In this document: piece by piece, positions 1-6,944 of the stretch
Layout of the letters: every line of letters begins with the position of its first letter
How positions within the stretch are numbered: position 1 is the stretch's first letter
NCBI GenBank assembly: GCA_002179805.1
Contig: NAVB01002713.1
Span: forward strand, 1 to 10,718
DNA from: Acanthamoeba lenticulata
Taxonomy: Eukaryota > Discosea > Longamoebia > Acanthamoebidae
Direction of reading: 5' to 3'
DNA: 10,718 bases
The notes under the pieces: model-generated
What the model was told of the DNA's origin: nothing
Database searches by the model: none
Seen by the model: only the letters and a program-made list of their open reading frames with translations
Made by a program: the position numbers and the translations under genes

Positions 1-21
1 TTTCTTTTTCGTTAAATGCAG
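1..21 (+). other. 3' end of an intron of the GPI-PLD gene
   Basis: A T-rich stretch ends in the acceptor AAATGCAG at 14-21. The following GG completes a codon begun in an upstream exon outside the window, and FIQALAEADYALRDQ follows in the domain frame. This shows that the gene continues to the left. Confidence 0.7.
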
Positions 22-3000
22 GGTTTATTCAGGCGCTGGCTGAGGCGGACTACGCCTTGCGGGACCAGTCCTACAACTCAACCCAACACACGGCGGCCGA
101 TACCTACGGCGAGTTCATCGCCGCCTACGAGCTCGACCTCTCCTTCCTCTCTGATGACTGGTACCTGCCGGCGGAAGACCTCGCCCAAGTCTTTGCGTCC
201 CTCAACTTCTCCGTACCACCGGCGGTCATCGATATCTGTGTGGGCGAGCTCTACGCCGAAGTGATGGCCATGAAGGTACTCCTCTTTCGTAATTTTGCTT
301 CAACATTCGTTTACGTTTCAATTGAATTTGTGAAATGTTTGGTGTCTTCGCAAACGACACAGTACCTGGGCAAGATCCTCTACCCGGGGTTCGCCGAGGA
401 CGTGCCGTTCATGGTGGACCACTACCAAGACTACTGGATCGGAGGTGTGAACGACATGGCCACCTGGACCATGCAGTGCTGGCCCAACGTGCTCACGGGC
501 CTGGACACCGGCCGCCCGATCCAGTTCTGCTTCGAGCAAGGCGGGCCGGGCGCCGTCTCGGCCGTGGCGCGCGGGAGGCGCGAGAGCCTGGCCCGCGCCA
601 TGCGGCCGTACGCCAGCCAGATTGCCTACGATCGGACCCGCACGTCGGCCGGCGGTGTCCTGTACGCCAGCCCCTCGGTCAAGCCCCCTGGCCGGGTCGT
701 CTCGCCCCCGCCGATCTCGCCCGTGGACGTCTCGCGTAAGCAGGCCGGCGGCCAGCGAGCCGCCTTCTGCGAGCCGCAGACCGGGCCGGCCCTCGGATCG
801 TCCCTCACCTTCACGTACGTCGCAGCCTTTCCCCTCGATGAACGAGTCCTGCTGCTGACGGGGGAGCGCCTCGACAGGCTGCCGGTGGGCTACTCGGACG
901 CCGGGCGGAGCCTGGCCGTGGGCGACCTCGACGGCGACGGCCTCGAGGACCTGGTCATCGGAGGTACGTCGCACATTGCGTCCCTCTTGGCCAAGGAACG
1001 CTGCTCACGACCCGGCCTGTCCAGCTCCGGGCTTTGCCTCGGCCAACAGCAACCTGTCGCAGTCCGGGGCCGTGTTCGTGGTCTACGGCGATCGCGCGGG
1101 CCAGCCCGCGGGAAGCTGGCATCGGACGATTGACCTCCTCGCCCCGCCCGCGACGACGCGCGTGGCGGCGCTGCACGGCGTGGCCTCCAACGCGCGATTC
1201 GGGCAGGCCGTAGCGGTCCTGGACTTTAACCTCGACGGCCTGCTCGACCTCGCCGTCTCCGCGCCCGGCATAGGGTACCCCACGTTCTATGCATCTGCGC
1301 CGCGCTGCACGCGTGGGCCTTGAGCTCCTCCTTGATGACGTCCTCCCTCTCCGCAGGTTCGAGGACCTGAGCTACTACGGCGAGGTTCAGGTGTTCCTGG
1401 GCCGCAAAGGCCCTGGCGGTCTGAGCTTCCCGGCCGAGCCCGATGTGACCATCACCGGCCGCTCGCGGACGTGGACCAATCTCGGTGCGCCTTCGTCGTT
1501 TCTGTTGGACCTAACGATGGTTGGCTTTTGGGTTGACAACTGACCGGCCTGCGTGCAGGCTACACGCTGGCGGCGGACTGCGATCTTGACGGCGACGGCC
1601 ACCGCGATCTGGTCATCGGCTCGCCCTACGCGCGCGGCGAGGCGCCGCTGCCCTCCGCCTCCTGGGAGCGCTTCGCCTACCAGCGCGGCGCCGTCTCGGC
1701 CTTCCTGGCCCGAAAGGACTCGTCTCAGCCAAAGAAGCGCCTCCTGGACTGGCGCGACGACGCCGACTGGTTTCAGGAGGGCGCCGCATCGTACGACTGG
1801 TTCGGCACTGCCCTGGTTTGTCGCGCCTTCCGTGGCAACAACAACAACAACGGCAAAGCTGAGGCCGGCCAGCTGCTGGTCGTGTCCAGCCCGGGCGCGG
1901 CGAATGTGGCCAAGGGCCAGGCCGGCCTGGGCCGCGTCGACGGCTTCCTGTTCGCGTCGTCGTCGTCGTCCTCGCCTGCTGGCCGGCAGCTGAAGGCGCG
2001 CCACGTCTTTGGCGTGTCGGGCGCGCAGCGATTCGACCACTTGGGCCAATCGCTGGCGCTGGGCTCCAGCGGGCCAACGGTCTTGGCTGCCGAAAGAGGT
2101 GATGACAAGCGTCTTTCCGCTTCAAGCGCCGGGCAGCTGTGGCTCGCCGTTGGGCTGCCCGCCCGTGCGCTCAACTGGGGCTTTACGCTCCAGCAGGCGG
2201 GCGCCGTCGTCCTGCTCGACGTCGAGCGTGACCTCTTTGGCCGCCTCAACGCCACTATCGATCAATTTGGTATCGTCCACTTGCCTCGTCTTCTTCTTCC
2301 TCTTGGTCCTCTCAGTCTCATTTGATGGTGCTCCTGACAGCGGCCCGAGCCACGATTGAATCGGAGCAGAGCTTTGCGCGCCTGGGCGAGTTGGTCCTGT
2401 CAGGCGACCTTGAGTACTCGACTCGTTGCTGTGTTCTTCTCTTCTGCATCTGTGAGTGTTCTATTTCGGCTCACTTGAAAGCGCTCTCGTGTTCGCGCGT
2501 GTCTCGCAGCGGCGATGGAGCGGACGATCTGCTCGTGGCCTCGCCTCACTACGATCCAGACCTGAGCTTGCTCGATGCCGGGGCCGTGTACGTCTGGAAG
2601 GGCAAAAGCGGTTCTGGGTTCCCCGCCACAGGCTCTCCGGTACGCTGTTGTTGTTGGGTGTGCATCTTTCCGCCTGTGGGGTCGTCGTCCACATCTATAG
2701 GAAAGAGCTTGTGATGACGACACCTTGACACGTACACATAATCACGCTCGTGCGTGCGCAGGTGCCGCCGGACTCGGCCTGGCTGTGCTTTCATGGGGAC
2801 CGCGAGTACGCGCTCTACGGCGAGCAGGCTGAGGTGCTCGACTTCAACGGCGACGGACGACCGGACCTGGTCCTCTCTGGGCCGCGCGACTCCCGCACCG
2901 GCGCCAAAGCCACACATGCACGTCGACACCTTCACCCCCTCTCCCCTTGTCGTTTGCACGGATGACTCACCGCTTACGAACGTGTGGGTGGAGCAGGCCG

Positions 3001-3026
3001 GGTCGGTCGCGCTCGTTCTGCGGTGA
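22..3026 (+). CDS. GPLD1: GPI-specific phospholipase D (N-terminally partial, 9 exons in window)
   Basis: Exons read as 22-275, 363-963, 1025-1274, 1357-1484, 1559-2269, 2341-2413, 2510-2639, 2762-2917 and 2997-3026. All phases agree and give about 777 residues, ending in TGA at 3024. The animal enzyme has roughly 840 residues, so about the first 100 lie off the left edge. Residues 1 to about 165 match the zinc-dependent phospholipase-like domain (for example FIQALAEADYALRDQ and DYWIGGVNDMATW). The rest is an FG-GAP beta-propeller. Calcium-loop motifs are DLDGDGLED (924-950), DFNLDGLLD (1222-1248), DLDGDGHRD (1582-1608), DLDGDGADD (split by an intron, 2406-2528) and DFNGDGRPD (2840-2866). Two further blades near 1800-2200 lack a good loop, giving seven in all. 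Known enzymes of this family are secreted and cleave the phosphodiester of GPI anchors, releasing membrane-anchored proteins. Asn and Ser homopolymers sit in loops of the degenerate blades. The last intron appears to be GC-AG. Confidence 0.92.
276..362 (+). other. Phase-0 intron without stop codons in GPI-PLD
   Basis: GTACTC donor at 276 and CACAG acceptor at 362; 87 nt. Its base composition is clearly more AT-rich than the flanking exons. The length is a multiple of three and it has no in-frame stop, so retention would add 29 residues between VMAMK and YLGKILYPGF. The family alignment argues that it is removed. Confidence 0.75.
1837..1851 (+). repeat. (AAC)5 coding repeat, Asn homopolymer
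   Basis: Five AAC codons encode Asn5 inside the GPI-PLD propeller, in the blade whose calcium loop is not recognisable. It probably lies in a surface loop. Confidence 0.85.
1957..1974 (+). repeat. (TCG)n coding repeat, Ser homopolymer
   Basis: Six consecutive Ser codons (TCG four times, TCC, TCG) sit between FLFA and PAGRQ in the GPI-PLD propeller. This is a low-complexity insertion between two blades. Confidence 0.85.
2918..2996 (+). other. Probable GC-AG intron in GPI-PLD
   Basis: The final blade needs a phase-0 join between DSRTGAKATH and AGSVALVLR followed by TGA. The only nearby GT donor, at 2922, is phase 1 and breaks the frame. GCACGT at 2918 is close to the minor GCAAGT donor and gives the right phase with the acceptor GAGCAG ending at 2996. 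That acceptor is itself a GAG/CAG tandem, so one extra Gln is possible. Confidence 0.55.
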
Positions 3027-3514
3027 CCGTTCCATTGTTCTCTGTAATGTCGGTTTGTTGAAGGGGAGAGTACAAGTTCTCGATTTGTAGTGGCATCGCC
3101 TTTCATGTCGCCGTCTCTCGTGACACACACACGCGACCGAACAAAGGCATTCGAATGGAGTTCTTCTTGGCTCGACAAGGGGCGACGTGTTCCCGTTGGC
3201 GTCGCCGGGTCTGCCGGTTTGCCTCGATTTGGGCTTTGTTTCACGGCGGACCTCTGCTTTCGGGAATGTTTCTGGGCGGCGTCGCCAACAATGGCGGGTT
3301 GTGGACAATCTTCTGTTTCTGCGTCGACGGGCGACCCACTTGATGGCCTCGTTTGCAGCGTGTGGTGAGTCGCCTTTCCTTTTGCTCTTGCTTCCACAAC
3401 AGCAACAAGTCCACACAACTTCGAGATCATTGCCACTTGCGAGTGCTGACCTTCACACCACCTGGTCTGCTGAGAGACCTCCAGTTTACAACCTCCTCTT
3501 CACACGCTACTTGC
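3027..3514. other. Intergenic or 5' untranslated stretch
   Basis: This 488-base stretch separates the GPI-PLD stop from the first small gene. I find no domain-bearing reading frame, RNA gene or clear AATAAA here. Several open frames exist on both strands but they encode unstructured, Arg/Ser-rich sequence. It presumably holds the 3' end of the GPI-PLD transcript and the promoter of the next gene. Confidence 0.4.
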
Positions 3515-3829
3515 ATGAAGCTCTTCCGCCTCTGCCGCCCGAGAGCCGACACCAGCACCAACAACAACAGCAACACCACCCCCAACCTGTCGCGAGAGGA
3601 GAGGAGGAAGAAAGTATTGGAGAAGTGGGAGATGGCGCTTCTCGTCGAGACAGCAGATGCAGCTCGCGAAGCGATGGAGCCCTTCGCCCAACAGCACAAG
3701 CGCTCAAACGACTTCCCACAGGTCGTGTCAGAAGAAGTGGAGCGGCGACGCTACGTACAAGCCGTGTCCAGTTGGCGAATGCTACGACGAGAAGCCAAAC
3801 GACACCCACACCCCAGCAGACGAGCCTGA
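3515..3829 (+). CDS. Small hypothetical protein, 104 residues
   Basis: Function not recognised. ATG at 3515, TGA at 3827. The product begins MKLFRLCRPRAD, has an Asn-rich stretch (NNNSN) at residues 16-20, then a charged, probably helical region (LSREERRKKVLEKWEMALL, residues 25-43) and a second one at 68-96 that includes VVSEEVERRRYVQAV. There are no membrane segments or signal peptide. The start was chosen as the first ATG that gives a compact charged protein; the same frame is open upstream from about 3353. Residues 70-88 resemble residues 74-94 of the small protein encoded at 4412-4793, which supports this frame. The exact 3' end could differ if an unseen intron joins the Ser-codon repeat downstream. 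Confidence 0.42.
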   Translation: MKLFRLCRPRADTSTNNNSNTTPNLSREERRKKVLEKWEMALLVETADAAREAMEPFAQQHKRSNDFPQVVSEEVERRRYVQAVSSWRMLRREAKRHPHPSRRA

Positions 3830-3848
3830 AAGCAAGCTCGACACAGCG

Positions 3849-3875
3849 TCATCATCATCTTCATCATCATCATCC
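3849..3875 (+). repeat. (TCA)n trinucleotide repeat
   Basis: TCA/TCT triplets run almost uninterrupted for about 27 bases, just after the stop of the small gene at 3515-3829. In one frame they would read as poly-Ser, so they could belong to an alternative exon. A shorter TCATCATCATCATC copy lies in a phospholipase D intron near 9816-9830. Confidence 0.7.
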
Positions 3876-3917
3876 TCTCCCTCCACCTGCCGTTGTAGAG
3901 AGCTGCCAGAAGTCTTG

Positions 3918-3924
3918 TATAAAA
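3918..3924 (+). promoter_or_regulatory. TATA-box-like sequence
   Basis: A TATAAAA sequence lies in an intergenic stretch. It is about 490 bases upstream of the ATG at 4412, which is far unless the 5' UTR is long or spliced. The match may be chance. Confidence 0.2.
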
Positions 3925-4100
3925 TTTCAAACTCGTTCCCGAAGCACCGTCTCCGCTGAACCAAGAGACGCTGTCCCATAAACACGATCCACACAAGCTT
4001 GCTCGTCTTATTCTGTAGAAAGGGGATTTCGTGAGAGCACTCGACGTTGTTGACTTGTGCAGGCCAGAAGCGTGACACAACATGTGGAGTCGAGAGGTTC

Positions 4101-4106
4101 AATAAA
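4101..4106 (+). terminator. Possible polyadenylation signal AATAAA
   Basis: A canonical AATAAA hexamer on the plus strand lies about 270 bases after the stop of the small gene at 3515-3829 and upstream of the next one. It fits as that gene's 3' processing signal, although the spacing is long for such a compact genome. Confidence 0.35.
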
Positions 4107-4411
4107 GGGCTTCTGGCTAGATGGCGGAGAAGACGAAGAAAGCAGCCAGCTTTGCTCCCAGACCAGCACAACGCGAGCCCCAAGATGAGCATATCCGCGA
4201 AATTCCGCAAGCAATCCGCGGTTTTGGCGCGCTGTCGTTTGGCGGGAAGCGGTCTTGCGTTTCGTTCTGCTTCACCGAGAGCCGGCAAGTAGCACGATGA
4301 AGATGGCACCTACAAGTAGCGCCGCTCGCCTCTTTCTTGTATTTCTTCACTACACTCACCAACAAGCAAAACCTCCGCGTCGCACCGGCACCCCTCACTA
4401 CAGCAACCGTC

Positions 4412-4793
4412 ATGGCTTTCCTCCTTGCGTCCTGCCGTAAGTCCCGCCGCAACGATGACGTGCAGCCGCCCACTCTGTCCGGTTATGCCAAGTGGTCGCA
4501 CCGCTTGCAGAAGGAACTCGTGGCCGAGAAGGAAGGCGTACGTGAAACCCCTTGTAAAGATGCATCTTCGTTACCCCCCTTCTCACCCCGCTTTGCTTGG
4601 CCTCCTGCAGCAGATGAGCCACATCATTAAGATTCCCATTGATGACGAGCTGCGACTTGGCCACTACATGGCGCTGGACACGCCGGCTGACCCTCGAGAG
4701 GAGGTTCTGCCAGAGACCGTCGAAGCGCGCAAGATGAACCAGGTGGACGCCATCAACCACTGGATCCGCGTTTCGGGCCAGAGCAGTGCCTAA
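4412..4793 (+). CDS. Small hypothetical protein, 102 residues, two exons
   Basis: Function not recognised. Exon 1 is 4412-4537 (42 codons) and exon 2 is 4611-4793, joined in phase 0 by a 73-nt intron (GTACGT donor, pyrimidine-rich tail, CTGCAG acceptor). The stop is TAA at 4791. The product starts MAFLLASCRKSRRNDD, has a helical stretch through about residue 42, then MSHIIKIPIDDELRLGHYM and a C-terminal EVLPETVEARKMNQVDAI segment. There is no signal peptide and no known motif. The acceptor is followed by a second CAG (NAGNAG), so Gln43 may be optional. The start is the first ATG of an open stretch, in CCGTCATGG context. The C-terminal part resembles the protein encoded at 3515-3829, suggesting tandem paralogs. 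It converges with the CBS gene. Confidence 0.62.
4538..4610 (+). other. Intron with tandem NAGNAG acceptor
   Basis: GTACGT donor and CTGCAGCAG at the acceptor. Cutting after either AG keeps the frame, giving isoforms with or without one Gln before MSHIIK. Confidence 0.65.
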
Positions 4794-4928
4794 GTCACCA
4801 CCTCTAACCTCACCCTGAACTCTGAGCCTTTCGATAGCGACTGGCTCTCTTCACCCTCTCTTTCTCTGCTGTACACATCTTCTTCCTCTTGTAAACAAAC
4901 TACTCTACAACCTTACTCGACCATTTGC

Positions 4929-4934
4929 TTTATT
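4929..4934 (-). terminator. Polyadenylation signal AATAAA of the CBS gene
   Basis: TTTATT on the plus strand is AATAAA on the minus strand, 30 bases past the stop codon of the CBS-domain gene. The position is typical of a 3' processing signal. It lies in the 170-base gap shared with the convergent small gene. Confidence 0.6.
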
Positions 4935-4963
4935 TTGCGTTACGTTCTTCAGCTCCTACAACT

Positions 4964-6885
4964 TTATGAAGAAGAAGTAGAAGGCTCCTCGACCCACGAC
5001 CTCCTGCGCCCAGGCGGCTTGCCCGCGGGATCAGGGATGGCGTCGTTGGGGAGGAACAGCCTCATGATGTCGGTCAAAGCGATCACACCCTCAGGCTTGC
5101 CCTGGTCATCCACTTCATCGGCCGTTTGCCGCCTGGTGAGCAAGAAGCGCGAGGTCTGAGGACAAGTCCACAAGAGAGCCCAGCGTACCAAGCCAGAGCC
5201 GATGGATACGGTAAGTGCCCAACATGTTGATCACGTCCTCGATCTTGGTGTGCCTCCTGCACGTCAGGGGAAACAAGGGCTTGCCCTACCACCAACAGGT
5301 GAAGGGTCAGCTTACTATGCTGCAAAAAAAATTAAATGATAAAATAAAAATAAAAATAAAAATAAAAATAAAAATAAAAGTAGATATGTACAAGAATAGA
5401 AATGTAAGAAATAGAAAGTCGAACCCCTACGTCGGACGAGACGCGGCCGAGGAAGTCGGTGATGGGCAAGAGAAGCCAGTCAAGGTGCTCTGGACCAATC
5501 CCGCGCAGCTCGCTTGCTGAGAAGTTGGCAACCAGCCTCCCGTTCTCGTCGGTGATCGCCACCGCGCTGACGTTGTGGAAGAACATCTAGTGCACACCAA
5601 CCACATCATCAAGACCATCGCCTTCTCGAGTGCATCAGTAAGGAGCAGTCGCACAAGGTAAATGGCGTGGATGGCCTGAGCTGTGGTGGACATGGAGATG
5701 ACAGTGCTGGCCGTGCCAAGTTGAAGCTCGTCGATGGTCTTGTTGCACAATACGCCCAGAGAGGAGCCCGTCAGGTGCTTCATAATCAAACCGACCACAT
5801 CTGCGTTCCCCTCCTCTTCGTCAATCGTTGCTCCAGTTCTCACATGCCCTCATGCACGAACCTGATTGGCTGATGATGTTGGTCAGCACTTTGTTGGTCT
5901 TGTTGAAGACGGCCGCGCGGTGGACGCCCGCTGCAAAGTGCTCCATGGTTTGCAGCAGAGTCCCCTGTCCGTAGACCGGGAAGTACAAGTCGCTCCGCGA
6001 GGCGGCTGTCCAAATCATTAGTAAGTTAGCTAGAAGAGTGTAGAACTTCTACAGAAGAGATTGTCAACGGACCGAGGATGTCCCTCACTGGCGTTTGGCC
6101 TATCTGGGCGCCCTTTGCTTGCAGAGTGGTGATGTCATTGGCCCAAGGGCTGTGATGTTTGGCAGATGAATGTCAGGAATGTCACACGGAAGTAAAGCAC
6201 AAAAGGATAAGCCGCGTGTTTGTTTGGGGCTGTGAGCAAACCTCCACTGGGCCTCCTGCATGTTGTGGCCTTGCGTGACGGTGCGTACGATGAAGGAGAG
6301 AAGGTCCATGACATCAACGAAACCAAGAACGTCTCGCGAGTCCCCGCACACAACTGGCACAGACAGAATGCGCTTGGACGCCAGCAGGCTGTTGGCTTGT
6401 GGTGAGCCAGAGACGGTCTTGCTAATGTACAAAGGAGGGATAGGACCTGATGACTTCCTTGAGCGAGGCGTCTTCCTTGACCGTCACCACTTGCTTGTCG
6501 CTCACCTGGGGACGCAAGAGGTTGGTCTTAAAGCAGAAAGAAGAGGAAGCAAGAGCAACAAGGAGGAAGACAACACCAGCTGGTTGACGGTCATCTCTTC
6601 AAGTAGAGCCAAGAGAGGCACAGAAGAAGGGTTCACCCTCAGGCCATGCGCTGGAAGTGCTGCCTTGGGCAACGATTGCACGACCTCCTGCGCCACGGGT
6701 CCAACTGCACAACTCATGAGAGGAAGAGGTTGTTTCGTCGTCTGTGCTGTGGTGAGTTTGCTTCTCGGCTGGTGACAAAGATGTTTGTGGCCGTGGCCAT
6801 TGGCAGTAGGCCAAACCTTGGGTACAGGTGGCCCGCATTTCTCCTGCTCTTCCGCCGACGTGAACTCCTTTCGAACTTTTGACAT
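4964..6885 (-). CDS. Four-CBS-domain protein, AMPK-gamma/SNF4-like (9 exons)
   Basis: Exons on the minus strand: 6885-6577, 6505-6447, 6388-6242, 6149-6073, 6005-5862, 5800-5655, 5586-5431, 5285-5189 and 5112-4964. All phases agree; 427 residues. CBS1 is about 98-171 (VVTVKEDASLKEVI, RILSVPVV, FVDVMDLLSF). CBS2 is about 190-250 (GVHRAAVF, NIISQSDVV). CBS3 is about 262-340 (NVSAVAITDENGRLV). CBS4 is about 350-400 (IHRLWLV, DDQGKPEGVIALTDIM). CBS pairs bind adenine nucleotides, and four in one chain is the AMPK-gamma arrangement. His-Arg pairs at 226-227 and 374-375 match its phosphate-contacting positions. The ribose-contacting Asp is present in CBS1, 2 and 4, but CBS3 has Glu (SASEL). It could equally be a plant-type CBSX protein. 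The first ~95 residues are atypical, so the start is uncertain: an alternative ATG at 6802 (MATATNIF) would use an unseen intron. Confidence 0.86.
5286..5430 (-). other. Intron of the CBS gene containing an A/T repeat
   Basis: At 145 nt this is the longest intron seen here. It joins FLGRVSSD to GKPLFPLTCRRH in phase 0, with a GTAGGG donor and a GGTAG acceptor. A stronger-looking TTTTTTGCAG acceptor near 5322 leads only to stops or a non-CBS frame. Confidence 0.65.
5341..5379 (+). repeat. (AAAATA)6 microsatellite
   Basis: Six AAAATA units followed by AAA lie inside an intron of the CBS gene (TATTTT on the coding strand). Flanking bases at 5324-5340 are also A-rich. This is a sharp AT island in a GC-rich region. 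Confidence 0.95.
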
Positions 6886-6944
6886 AACGTTCTAAACCAT
6901 TCTCGAAACGTTCTTTCAAATAGATTACAGAAAACGTTCGCCCG
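6886..6944. promoter_or_regulatory. 59-bp gap with three AACGTT palindromes
   Basis: This is the whole gap between the stop of the three-module gene and the ATG of the CBS gene, both on the minus strand. AACGTT occurs at 6886-6891, 6907-6912 and 6933-6938, each extended on the plus strand to AACGTTC. The gap must hold the upstream gene's 3' end and the CBS promoter, so the repeats may be a factor-binding cluster. That role is inferred. Confidence 0.4.

Larger units (their letters stand above)
3830..4411. other. Intergenic stretch between the two small genes
   Basis: This 582-base region contains a (TCA)n repeat near 3849-3875, a TATAAAA at 3918-3924 and an AATAAA at 4101-4106. It probably holds the 3' UTR of the upstream small gene and the promoter of the next one. 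I see no RNA gene or conserved protein frame. Confidence 0.4.

Noticed and set aside
57..1133. A single uninterrupted 358-residue protein
   Set aside because: The frame runs through an AT-rich intron (276-362) and, after 963, loses the FG-GAP motif; splicing restores it in another frame.
2549..3436. A 295-residue minus-strand gene
   Set aside because: It overlaps the confirmed last FG-GAP blades on the other strand and encodes no recognisable or structured protein.
3027..3514. tRNA or other small RNA gene
   Set aside because: No stretch shows paired arms together with a TTCGA-type loop; matches were isolated fragments.
3187..3981. A 264-residue plus-strand Gln/His-rich protein
   Set aside because: It is low complexity throughout, with His and Gln runs created by trinucleotide repeats. 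The overlapping frame at 3515-3829 is more protein-like and resembles the neighbouring gene.
5286..5330. Acceptor TTTTTTGCAG near 5322 as the exon start
   Set aside because: Its three frames give either stops or sequence unlike a CBS domain. The GGTAG acceptor yields KPLFPLTCRRHTKIEDV in the expected frame.
5341..5379. Replication origin or CRISPR-like array
   Set aside because: It is a simple six-base microsatellite within an intron with no spacers and no associated genes.
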